Assembly: GCF_030704535.1 (NCBI RefSeq)
Contig: NC_081822.1
Location: 29,037,001 to 29,101,000 of the forward strand
Source: Vitis vinifera
Taxonomy: Eukaryota > Streptophyta > Magnoliopsida > Vitales > Vitaceae
DNA: 64,000 nucleotides
Direction of reading: 5' to 3'
Below are positions 13,320 to 24,187 of the stretch, piece by piece. The notes below the pieces were generated by a model. It saw only the letters and a list, made by a program, of their open reading frames with translations. It was not told where the DNA came from and did not search any database. Within the stretch, counting starts at the first letter, position 1; every line of letters starts with the position of its first letter. A program made the position numbers and the translations under genes.

Positions 13320-13430
13320 AAAGACTCTTGCAGTATCTTTGTTTACAATTTCTAAGTTCCTAACCCACTCTCTGATTGCATCTGAAGTTGCATCCCTAAA
13401 ATTTCCATTGGGAGATTTAACCTACTGTAA
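13320..13430 (-). pseudogene. unidentified captured exon
   Basis: On the minus strand, after TTCTTACAG, a frame reads VKSPNGNFRDATSDAIREWV, then RNLEIVNKDTARV. The composition is protein-like. It is next in line after the alpha-amylase fragment and on the same strand. I do not know the source gene. Confidence 0.35.
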
Positions 13431-13506
13431 GAACAAGAAAACTTTTAATCATTAATACAAGTTTAACAAAAAAACCCCAATTAATCTTAATGTAAAATTT
13501 ATGCCA

Positions 13507-13617
13507 AGCCAAACATGTGTGATTCCAGAAGCAGCCAGTTCAGGAATGGAATTGATGAGGAGTTGTACCCTCCTCCTTTCTTTTTGGATGATTCCCAATT
13601 GAACCCCTGATCAGTAT
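13507..13617 (-). pseudogene. alpha-amylase fragment
   Basis: The minus strand gives DQGFNWESSKKKGG, then YNSS. After a frameshift it gives SIP, PELAASGITHVWL. Plant alpha-amylases (GH13, starch hydrolysis) have the N-terminal order QGFNWES..KGGWYN..K..IPDLA.AGITHVWLPPP. Only this segment is present, so it cannot encode an enzyme. It lies about 50 bp from a DXO exon fragment on the same strand, which suggests several captured genes in one element. Confidence 0.75.
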
Positions 13618-13665
13618 CCAGTCCAGTCCAGTGCATAGCATTGTATCCATTACAAATTCACATAC

Positions 13666-14246
13666 CTTTAGGGATCCAAGTCACTTTGTGGTCTTTCCAA
13701 TAGTTTATGCACATCAAGATACAAAACCCCATTCCTTTTATGCACCCCCATTTCCCATGGCTCATGCCTGATATAAGCAGTGGCCAATATCTGCAAAATA
13801 TTCTGCCCCACTTAAATGAAAAAATAAATAAATGCACAATGTTACATATACAATAGTTATCTCCAAAAAAACAGAAAGTCAAGAACCCATAAAAGAACCG
13901 ATACACAATTTTATCCAGGCTAGGGAACACAACTAATTCTAAGACTTTAAAAACCATGTTTGAAGAAGATGAAACAAGGAAATAATCTATTTAAATTACT
14001 AAAGAGAATTTGAATAATAGTCAAGTTTATATGAAGAAATTAGCAATTACCTTATTCAGTTTGTTATGGAAAGTTTGGAAAAAGAAAGAAAAAGGTTGAA
14101 GTGAGTAACATAATTAAACAAAAGCATTAATTGAACACATGAAAAGCAAGAAGCATCAAGGACCTCATACCACAAAATGAATATTTCCAAGTGGGTTCTG
14201 ATTCTGATGGCAGCCAAAAGGTCACCAAAACCCTCAAAACCCAAAT
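13666..14246 (-). pseudogene. DXO/Rai1-like decapping nuclease fragment (two exons)
   Basis: Two pieces of the DXO family (removal of incomplete or NAD caps from RNA). Exon a, 14171-14246: GFEGFGDLLAAIR, then, one frame over, NQNPLGNIHFV before a GTATGAG donor. Exon b, 13666-13790: after TTTTGCAG it reads [20 protein letters not shown], then [19 protein letters not shown], with a stop where the family has RRRCY, just before GTATG. The connecting exon was not found cleanly. Introns persist, so the copy was made from DNA and not mRNA. Disabled by a frameshift, a stop and missing parts. Confidence 0.72.
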
Positions 14247-14441
14247 CTAGTTTAGGAAGAAAAGAACACATAATTAGTAACTCGTACATCTTTAGTTTTA
14301 CAAGTTTCACATCAGAATTTTGTCAAAATTTTTATTGTAATTTTTCCATCAAAGTGCAAATTTTTTCTCAATAGAAGTATCATAACCTTCATTGAGATCA
14401 ACTCCTAGTGTAAAGCTTTGAAATGCATGTAGAGAGCTTAC

Positions 14442-14700
14442 AAGAGGAGCCTTGGTGAGGTAACTAAAGATGGTGGCAACTAGGTGGATGGAATGAAACT
14501 TGCCTTGCAAAATTAAACACCCTTTGAGTAAATGGATCATATCATATGAGGGTAAAAACCAAAGCAAGAGGGTCCCATAAGGATGTAGAAGAAAATAGTC
14601 CTCCCCTTCAATTTGGAGTTGGATATGGACACTGAGCTTAGCAAGAAGGACCAAATCTAAGATGATGGGAACCACCAAAAGCGATTCCCATGTACAATGA
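14442..14700 (-). pseudogene. inositol-3-phosphate synthase (MIPS) fragment
   Basis: The minus strand gives [19 protein letters not shown], then HIQLQIEGE at 14601-14681. After an intron-like stretch it gives [20 protein letters not shown] at 14442-14503, next to a GTAAGC donor. These match the C-terminal exons of plant MIPS ([22 protein letters not shown], then [20 protein letters not shown]). The NTCED part before SLL is lost and the final exon is absent. It is a nonfunctional remnant and the first in the minus-strand series of gene pieces. Confidence 0.82.
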
Positions 14701-15193
14701 TGTTACATCAAGAAATCACTGTACATACCTTTGTACAGTGATGTTACAACTTACCTCTCATATTTGAACATATCTCTTGATGTTCTCTAGGTTGTAGCAA
14801 GAAAATTGATGTTACATGTACAGTGAAAAGGTAAAATGATATTAATCTTATCCTTGACAAAAACTGATGGCTTGTATGTAGTTATACATACCTTTGAAGG
14901 GGATCCTTGATATTAGGACCCCATTTATCCACGTCACATACATTGGTCTCATTTTTCTCGTAGGTATTCTTAAATTCAAATTTAGCAAGTAATCATCAAC
15001 GATATTCCATTCAGAATAAATAAATACAACTCAGAGAGTACAAGCGACCTTTCAAACCAAAATCTCTGAACCAAGTCTTAAACAACAGTTTCCTTTTGCT
15101 GATATAGCTAATTGGCTGGAGGTTTTTTCAGACAATCACCACTATTGTCTCAAGTTTGCCTAATCCACGACAACAAGCATGCAAAAATGCTCC
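14701..15193 (-). other. spacer with exon-like minus-strand pieces, unidentified
   Basis: At about 14897-14985 the minus strand reads KFEFKNTYEKNETNVCD, then VDKWGPNIKDPLQ, ending at a GTATG donor. It is protein-like but I do not recognise it. The rest, up to the TIR fragment, shows short open stretches broken by stops. Confidence 0.3.
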
Positions 15194-15418
15194 TCAATCT
15201 TCAATTGCTCTTGAGAGATCTGATGCAATATCTCCTCCTTTCTCAAGTTGTTCATCATCTCTAAAGACTAGCGGTCCATAGGCAACCAAAGTTGTATAGA
15301 GATGATCTGTGAAATTCTTTCGAGTATCTTTACCTCTAAAACTCAAGAATACATGATAACTACTATGGATGCAAGTAAAAGTAAAAGAAGAGGCTCTTTG
15401 AGTGGTAGATGAAGTCAT
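15194..15418 (-). pseudogene. truncated TIR exon of a TNL gene
   Basis: The ATG at 15418 opens a 74-codon frame containing YHVFLSFRGKDTRKNFTDHL, then FRDDEQLEKGGDI and SRAIED, followed directly by TGA. This is the first half of a TIR domain: betaA, the BB loop and the helix with the putative catalytic Glu. The NKNYA / WCLDEL / FYHVDPS half is missing. GPLVFRDD replaces the usual GIRTFRDD. It is a remnant in the opposite orientation to both TNL genes in the window. Confidence 0.88.
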
Positions 15419-18175
15419 TTGTGAATTGATGGTGCGAAAATTACAGGAGTTTGGAGAACAAGAGAGGGTCTTTGGATGCTCATTGAGTACTGCTCTTGGC
15501 CTTTAGCAATTTTGAAGTTTTCCGTGCAACTTCAAAGAAGAAAGGGCGAAACCTCAAAAGTGAAAACAGGTTAGCTGGCTGAAATGCTTTATTGCGTTTG
15601 TGTAGCTAGCATTGCTGCCAATATTCTCAATTCTTTTTCTTTTATGAGTCTTTTTGACATCAAATGGTAGTTGGAATGTCCTATTTGTGGGGCTAGCATT
15701 GCTGCCCCTATTAGTAATTGTATCTTTCTTTTATAATTCCTATAGTATTCAATGATTTTTTTTTTTTTATAAAATATATATATATTTAATACTTATTTTT
15801 ACCTATTATTATCTATCACAACAATTTTTTTTTTTAAGAAAAATTAAAATATGACACTTTAAAAAATATTTTTTTATAATAACTATATGCCACAAATAGG
15901 ATGAATGTGGAAAACATTTGTTCAAGACCTTTTTTTTTTAAAAAAAAGAGTAAAATAATTAATTTGGCTAAAAAATAAATCTAAAAACATCTTTGTAAAA
16001 GCCATTTTCCAAGGGAAAAAAACCCTGATTAACATTTATATTTATAAATAATAAAATAAGAAATAATTCATTTAAAATCAAATTTATATTCATAAATTTG
16101 AATTTTAGTGGGACATTATTTATGAATACCTTTCCTAAAATACCCATTTCACTTTAATCTTACTTCTTAATTATTTATTTTGAGAATAAATAAAATTCTA
16201 GTTTTCTTAGGAGGATTGATTGCAATGTCATAAGTTTGAAAAAAAATGAAATCATTATAGATTTTATTTGATTTGAGTTTTAAAATTTTATTTGAATGAA
16301 AAAACATTTTAAAAAAAATACTTTGTGTTAATTTTTGAGTGTATTACCATGTAGCAACCTTATCTAGAAAATAGGTCACATCAGTTCTTGGCTATATAAA
16401 AATTTTATATGATATTAAATTATATATTTACATGAATTATTTTCATAATAAATTTGAATAATTTTTTTTTATAAAATAATGCTTCAATTAATTTTAGATT
16501 TTATCTTAAAAATCAATTAATTAATTAATTTTTTAATTTTTTTTATAACAATACTAAAAATAAATGGTAAGGGGAAAACCCTTAAAATTCATGCATGAAT
16601 TAGGCACAAAACATCTCATAAAAAGATGTATAAGAGTCAGCACATTGTCAAAATTCCAGCATCAAGAAAGATGAAATTTTAAAGAGAAGTATCTTTATAG
16701 AAAACAATTTTAATATTAAAAATATAAATCTAAATATAAAAGACGATTCCTCACGTGACCAAAACGATTGTATTTTTGGACCAACCGTATTTTTGAAATA
16801 TTTTTTAATGTACGTATACAATTGTCAAAATTCTTTATCGCCCATTGACTGGTTCATATTGAGATTAGAAAAAGATAATATAAGTTTCATGAGAGGGGTA
16901 AAGGAAATCTGAATCCAGCAGAGAGAAGGAAAAGAGTACTCGATTTCCAAGAACTCTATGGCAAGGAAAGATGCTATGCAAAGTTTGAATTCTTAAAATC
17001 CTTTCACATTTTGCGGTTGCATCGTGACTCTCGTTCTCGATGATATTAGACTGAACAGCTATCATTGATTTGTCTCTTTCTCCACTTTTTTATTTTGCAA
17101 ATTATTTTGTTTTCCCCTTTTCTTAGTCACCAACTAAACACTTTTGCCATTGGTGGTGTCATTTTAGTTCTTTTTTTCCCCCCTGTTGTTGTTCTTTACC
17201 TTGTCTATGATTTTGTTTTCTTTCAAAGAAGCTAATAAAGTAAATAATGTTTGAAATGCAATCTTTTATATAACAATAAATAATCGAAAAAAAAAAGATA
17301 TAAAAAAATAATATATATATATTCTAAAAAGTAATGTAGAGAGAAGAGGAGGAGAATTGAGATAGTGAGAAAGAACTTTTCTCTCATTGACGTGTGATTT
17401 TATTTTCACCAAAAGCTTTTTATAAACTCATAAAAGTTTAAAATTAATATCTTCATTTAATCATTTTAACATGAGTATTAATGAAGGACTGATGGGTCTC
17501 CCCTCCCATTTGTTTTTAATATAAAACAAATTCTCTTGTAGAAAAAATGAGAGAAAATAAGAGGGGAAATAAATGAACAGAAGTTGAGCATTGAAAGGGA
17601 ATTAAATAATGATAGAGAAAGGGAAAAGAAAATGAGAAAAAAAGAAGAAAAAGAATAATCAAAGGATGGAGCACTTGGAAAACTCACCTCACAGTAATGT
17701 CGTTGATTCTCTTTTTGTTCTATTCTACCTTGGCTTCACGAGAGTCAAAGAATTGTGATGCATATGCCAAAGATAGAAACCATTAAAAAAAAACCCTAAA
17801 ATATTCTTCTCATGAAAGATGAAACAATCTTGTTTTGACACTCACTACAATGTTGTTTTATTGGGTTAAAGAACATCTATTTTTGGGTTGCTTTGTATCA
17901 TCATAACGTATGGTATGGAAAATATCAAAACAACACAACTAGTATCTCGAACGATATAATATATTTTTTAATACACTATATGGTATGTATTGATTCCACT
18001 CCCAGATGATAGGTATCACATCATAAATATCATGTATCTTATAATACTAATAACAATGCTTATAGTGTTTCTTGGAAAACAATTTGTGATTTCTCCTAAA
18101 AACACTTCCACTACCAAATGCACATTTAAGCACTTAAATTAGACAAACAGTTATTGAAGCACATTAAGCACTTAG
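15419..18175. other. AT-rich spacer
   Basis: The first ~180 bp is the former upstream flank of the TIR fragment. GCTAGCATTGCTGCC occurs at about 15606 and 15691, a short local duplication. A minus-strand frame of 66 codons at 16865-17065 is open but unlike any family I know. The remainder is A/T-rich with no supported gene. Confidence 0.5.
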
Positions 18176-18412
18176 AACCCATTTGATAATGATTCTACCT
18201 TTTAATATTTTTAATACTTGAAAATTTTCGTTATTCAAATGTTAAAAATATTAAAAATGTTTTTTAGAATTACTCTCAAACGCACTCTTAAAAGTGTATT
18301 TGGTAGTGATTTTAAGAAACATTTCTAACTTTTTTAATACTTGAATTATAAAAATTTTCATGTTAGAAAAGTTAAAATCATCTTCTATAATTACTACCAA
18401 ATGGGCTCTAAA
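18176..18412. mobile_element. two adjacent copies of a short MITE
   Basis: Copy 1 (~18176-18291) starts GAACCCATTTGATAATGATT and ends with the inverted form of GAGTGCGTTTGAGAGTAATT. Copy 2 (~18292-18412) starts AAAGTGTATTTGGTAGTGAT and ends with the inverted form of GAGCCCATTTGGTAGTAATT. Each is internally palindromic around an AATACTTGAA-type centre. Noncoding. The target duplication is unresolved, so the superfamily is open. Confidence 0.6.
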
Positions 18413-18534
18413 TTAGATAAACAGTTATTTTAAATTATTAACATTTAAAAAAAAAATCTTTGCACAAACCGAAGTACTAATATATAACATTGAAGTTTAG
18501 AAAAATCTAACACTTTTATACATCCTTACAAAGA

Positions 18535-19221
18535 AGCTCCACTGCTCTTTACTGAGAAAAATACATTTCAAATGTTGCAGTGTCAGTCCTGGCCAAGAGG
18601 CAATACTGAGCTGCTCTAGTTTGTTGAACTTGATTTTACTAGAACTTGAGGTCCTCAGAATTTAGGTTGTTTGTCATCACCGAATGGCCCAAGTTGGTGA
18701 TGTTTCTTGAGAGGGTGTCCAGCATCTGTGGAGACTAGAGATTGAGTACAGTTGGCCTGGCAGCTCTGATTAGTTTCCCATCTGAGCTGGAATGTTTAAC
18801 CCGTAAGCACCATTGAAGCTGTTCATGCCAGGGTGGATAGAAGGGTCCCGATGAATCCGCAAGAGAGGTCTGGGCCTTACAAGGCCAACATTGCTGTTGA
18901 TCTGTTGAACTCAGTCAGACGGCCAGGACGGAGCAGCAGATGGAAAGAAAGACTGGCTCAAATGGCCAGCCAAGAGCTGAATGAGTTGAAAGCACATGCT
19001 TCTCCAGTAAACAAATTGCTCCCACCTTTAATTTGTCGCAGTTTATCCTCTTGGGAATCCATATTGCAAGGTATAGCAACAGGAGCAGAATCTTGAGGGA
19101 GAGATGAGAGTAATGTTGATGAAGGCACAAAAAGTGGCTTTGGTGGTGTCACATCGTTCTCACCTACCCATCCAGGTCCAAACTTCACTCCAGGGGGCAA
19201 TGCTCTAAAACTAGGTATCTG
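18535..19221 (-). pseudogene. probable bromodomain-protein C-terminal fragment
   Basis: After a CTCCACAG acceptor the minus strand reads IPSFRALPPGVKFGPGWVGE, then NDVTPPKPLF. Further on, in other frames, come NSNVGLVRPRPLLRIHRD, HPGMNSFNGAYGLNIPAQMG, KLIRAARP, SPQMLDTLSRNITNLGHSV and MTNNLNSEDLKF. PPGVKFGPGWVGEN and the later order resemble plant bromodomain proteins of the At1g20670/At5g55040 type, downstream of the bromodomain itself. At least two frameshifts and several stops disable it. The match is from memory, so another nuclear protein is possible. Confidence 0.5.
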
Positions 19222-21727
19222 TGGAGATCAAAATTTGAAGGAAAATCAGTAACCCTTAAATTTATTTATTGATCGATGAAGAACACATCTATGAAATCTA
19301 CATTGATTTTACACCTCTCAGTAATCATATTCCAACTGATCAAATAATTGATCCTCACAAATAAAAAAGAAATTCCTGAATTACATGGGCATAACTGAAT
19401 ACATCCCTCACATGTTTTCTGGGTAATGAATTGACTGTAACAAGGAGCCTTGCTTGGAAGATCAAATCTATAATTATGAGGATCATCGAGCAAGTATTAT
19501 ACCACATAATCACATTGCCAGAGGTTACATTCTTCCAACAGTTAGCCAAGGCACTAGCAGCATGACCATTTCCATGTTCTTCTTATTTGAAATGTGGTGA
19601 AATACACATATATATATAAACAAGAACTCAGAAAGAATTCATGTGGTATCAGTACTCTAAATTTATTTTCCTTTTTATTTTCCCATTCTAGTTCCTAGGA
19701 AGCAAAGAAAGTTGCCTAATGAGCTTACATTGCAATATTAGATGTAAACAAGAGGAACCAAAATGAACATTGCAATATTAGATGTAGGCATATCTAAGCT
19801 AGTTGTGTATGGGCCCCACTCAACCTTCTTAAGGAAGCCTTGAAAAGGCTTAGAATGGCATGATGACACGGGCTTAGGTGAATATATAGGCCACTTGGAC
19901 CTTTCTTAACTTAGGCCTACCTAAGCATATCTGAGTAGATAGGCGGCTAGAGTTGAATTTTGTAGACAATATGCCATAGGCTCAAGCTCATATTATTTGT
20001 GGTACTTATTATTGACTAAATTATATTTTAATTAAATTAATTATATTCTATGGGTTAAGCTACTTAACTTTCACGAGGTTTCACCATAACATATCAATAA
20101 TTAATTCTTGGGTTTTATTTGGGCTTTTTGATTAATTAAAACCCATCTTATGGCTAATTAATGAAATAGGACCAATGAGCTAGATTAAGTGACCTTAGTC
20201 CATATTTTGGGCCCCAGCCACTTGTCCATTTCTAGCCTATATAAAAGCTTTAGAGTTTAGGGTTAGGCTAACTCTTAATCTCACATCTTCTAAAAGAATT
20301 GTAGTCTCCATCTTCCTTAATCTAAGAGTTAATATCCAAATAGGAGTCATTGGGTAGAAGACATACAAGAGGTCTTCAAGAGCTTCATGAAATTGAAGAG
20401 AAATAGTGTGCGGGAACATCCAAATTCAATGGTATGGTTTATGAAACTTAAAGATCCTATTTTTGAATCGTTATTACTTTCACTTTGCTAGGTTTGAGAT
20501 GCCAACAAGGCCAATTTGGAATCTATGTGATGCCAACAAAACTTCCTAGCAACCTTAAGTTTGAGAGTCATTTTGTAGGGGCAAAGGCAGCATTGGACAT
20601 GTAGCTCTTCCAATCACAAAGAGGAATTGAATTCTATCAAAGATAGGGTTGAGTTTGTTACTTTAAGTTCTACTAATCTATATTTTTTCTTCTGGTGTTT
20701 TCCAATGGTCTCTCCTTTCATTACTTTTCTTATGTTTTTGTATTTTAGATTATTCTCATTTATAGTAATTAAGAAAAATAATTACATTTATCTTTTATGT
20801 ATTTCTTAGCTAAAAATAAAAAAGAAACATAGAAAAAATTTTCATACAATTTTGAAGAGAAAAATGAACATTAAAATGTACCTTTTGGTATTTGACCTCA
20901 AAACAAAAACTGTCATATGCTTGAAAGCCATTCTCATCATTTTCTCATGGCATTTATCAGTTTTTCTAAAAACAATTTATATTGAACTAAGAAATGGAAA
21001 AAATGAAATGCATTTTCATCATCTATAGTAACATTTCACAAAAGTTGTGTGCTATTAAAACCATTTAGTCATTAATGTCTACTAGAAAAAAAGAACTTCA
21101 AGATGCTTCTAGATAAAATTTGAAAACTTTACTCTTACCATCTTCTTGCCATATGAGGCATTTTCAATTTTTATGATCATATCTTCACCATTGAATAAGT
21201 TAAATTCAACTACAAGGCCCATTATTCACTAGTTGTTGATTTGAACCCTCCTTATCTGTTGGGATGAGCCCTCTTCACACCATCTTTCCTATTGATCCAT
21301 TGGAAATACGACTTCAACTTCCATTCTTCTCAAGGCCAAAGATGCTTCTGCGTCCAATCAATCGTCTAGCTAATGCTTTCCTTTCTTATCCACTATAATG
21401 TTGAAAAAAAGAAAAAAGAAAAAACATGTAGATACTAATATAGTTTCTGAATAATACAAAATCAGTTGTTATTTAGGGAAACTGATCATATTTGGGTGTT
21501 ACATAACTATAACTTAAGTTTTTCATTTTGACTAGAGATTTTTAGGAACTGAAAATTTGGGTATAATATGTATTATCAAATTAACATAGGAACTTAAAAA
21601 TTAAAATTATAACTAACAGTTAAAAAGGCTTTGATTTGTGCTCAATGTTTGTATAAAAAGTTGATTAAAGACATGTTTTTGAGTATATGAATACAAATCA
21701 ATGCTTTTACCTTGAATTTGTGCTAGG
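19222..21727. other. intergenic; possible old LTR around 19.8-20.6 kb
   Basis: CATTGCAATATTAGATGTA occurs twice (about 19729 and 19768). A TATA-like CTATATAAAAGC at about 20238, following a long AT-rich stretch, resembles an LTR promoter, but no ends were found. At 21130-21360 the minus strand has protein-like stretches in several frames (for example NLFNGEDMIIKIENASYGKK). I cannot identify them. Confidence 0.35.
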
Positions 21728-22209
21728 GATAGCAACAAGGTGGGTTCAAACGAGTCACCTTCCACATCCTAAACCCATTCCATCTACACAAAGTAATTCC
21801 TATCGCCACCCTAAAAAAAAAAAAATAAATAAACAGGGCAAAATGAGGCAGGTATGAAAATTTCCCATACTCGTCCTACCCCATTTGATTTTTATTTTTT
21901 TTTAAAATTACATTAAAATTAATATAATTTTATAAATAAGTAAATATTATGATTTTTGTAACTTATTTTATTAATAAGTAATTTTTTTTGTTTTATATGT
22001 ATTAAAATAGGAAAAAAAAATTAAATTATTTTTAAATTAGTTATATATAATTAGGACAAGACAATAATCAAACTTGCCCTAAACCCATCCCTAGTTTAAA
22101 GAAAAATCTCAAACTCACCCCTAACCCTTTTATCTTAATTCCAAACCCATCCCATTAGAGGAAGGGTAGGGTGAGGTCAGTACTCGAAGAAATCTACCTT
22201 ATTGTCATC
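21728..22209. mobile_element. nonautonomous DNA element with ~28-bp terminal inverted repeats
   Basis: The left end GATAGCAACAAGGTGGGTTC and the inverted right end GATGACAATAAGGTAGATTT continue to a shared CGAGT (about 19 of 28 match). The 482-bp interior is AT-rich and noncoding, with AAACCCATCCC-type motifs. Similar GGGATGGCAA-type ends are common in plant repeats. No clear target duplication was seen. Confidence 0.55.
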
Positions 22210-24069
22210 AATAATTTAGTGGACAAATCAATGTTTTTGGCTTCAATTTATGCTAAGGCACAATTTAGTGGACTAATTCTTTATTTTAAAGAAAATGCAG
22301 AAATAAAGAGGAGAAAGATAACTAAGAAAGTGTTGAAGGAAAGATGACTTAACATGATTACAAAGAGTGTGGTTAAGTATTAATGAAGGAAAAATTATAG
22401 TATGAAAGGATCATGACATAATCTTGCGATTTTTGAAGATTAGAAGTGTACTTTAAGTGCAAGAGGACATTTTAGTTTGATATTAGAAAAGCTATGAGGA
22501 ATTAGTAAATCAAAATTTCCATATGTGGTTATGAAGACAAAATTCTCTTTGGATCTATCAAGACATGATATCTTTGATGCTTAAATTGGCTCACTGAATG
22601 CCTTTTTTTTTTTTTTGATTTATTAATCATAGACTTTGATTAAGGATGTGCAAAATCTTATATTACATCTTGAGATGAATTTGGACTTAGAAGTTGCAAA
22701 GACATAAATTTGAAAGAGATATATAGATCATCTTGAAGAATGCCAAGATTCTATTCTTAGTAGAAATTTGATCTTAGATGTGTGGCCTTTTATGAACAAT
22801 TTCACCATCTTGTTATTTACTTTACACTTCTTACTCCATTTTTCTTTAGAATTTTATCTCAAAAAAGTCTAAATATGTAAATGAGATAGTTTAACTTCAA
22901 TTCTATTGACTTGTTCACATGAGTCCCCATGGATCGATAATTGAAAAGATGTACCATATAACTTCTCATTTTAAATTGTTTTGGTTGGGACAAAAGACTA
23001 GTGCAATATAGTTTTGTAAATTTGGGATTGTTGGACATTAAACAACTATCATGACTAGACTTATATCTACAAATTTACAATATATTCATTAGAATGTTAA
23101 TGGAATTTAATGCTATGGTAATAATCACTAATATTATTAAATATTTATCCTAAATATATTCTTATATGCAAATATGTAGGACCTGTTGAATACTCAATGG
23201 TTGCCATCTAATTTTTCTTACTATTCACAACCCAAGGTTCTATTCTATTATCAATCTAATCACTGATTACATTTTTTTCCCTTTTTTATCCATGAATATA
23301 TATCTTTACTTATATGACTTAGACATCTCATATTTCTCAATAAAGTGATTCAATTGATAGGATTTGGTATGATACTTATGAGATCGATAACATTGATGAC
23401 ATTGATATTCAAATATTTCTTCTTAGAACATATTAATTTGACCCCACATTTGCATATATTTCGTAATGTTGTGTAACTAAAATAAGTGTCTCATAAAAAT
23501 TAAAAATAAATGAATAAAAGTTTTCATATATGTATACTATGTATTTCTTAGACAAATTTTTTCCCATATAATTAGATCTATAGAAACAACTATTTTTTGG
23601 GGAAAATGCCGCCAACTAAGGAAAAATGAAAAGCAGGTATTCAAATGAAGTTATAGTTGGCAAAAAGATTAAATTATATGTCCTAAGAATGAACAAAAGC
23701 AACAAAATCTATACTTAGCATATAAGGAGTCAAGAATATGTTAGTTTAAGTGAATAAACAAATCTAAATATAATAGCTACCTAAAAAATTTATGGTGACC
23801 TTAAAATTTTTAGTGCCTAATATATTAAGTAAATATAGTAAAATAAAGATCAAAAGCCTCATCAACATTGTTGGTGATAATATGTGGATGGCCCATAAAT
23901 TTGAGAAATGCATAAATGTAAGTATTTAACAAGTTGGATCTTAGTATGCTATTGGTAGCACAACCATGGCATCATAATAGGCTATGCTTCCATTATTTGC
24001 ATCAACTATATCCTATGGTATGTTTTGAAAGTTGGTGTTTGATAAGAAACCAAATGTAGAATGATACTT
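22210..24069. other. AT-rich intergenic DNA, nothing recognised
   Basis: No frame, RNA gene or bounded repeat could be supported here. Confidence 0.5.
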
Positions 24070-24076
24070 AGATCCC

Positions 24077-24180
24077 TAGTAGTAGAGCCCTTGAGGCCTA
24101 GCTCAAGTTTGGGAGCTCTAGGTTCAAGTCCCCATAGGGATAAAAATTTACCTATAAAAAAAAAAAAAAAAAAAAAAAAA
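24077..24180 (+). mobile_element. tRNA-derived SINE with poly(A) tail
   Basis: A 104-bp unit has an A-box-like TAGTAGTAGAGC near its start, a B-box-like AGGTTCAAGTCC at 24120-24131, and a tail of about 26 A. It is flanked by AGATCCC at 24070-24076 and 24181-24187, a likely target site duplication. Promoter boxes plus tail plus direct repeats are the normal signs of a Pol III SINE. Confidence 0.75.
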
Positions 24181-24187
24181 AGATCCC

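Noticed and set aside
19355..19549. Minus-strand 64-codon frame upstream of the bromodomain relic
   Set aside because: It lies where an intron would be expected; I could not match it to any family.
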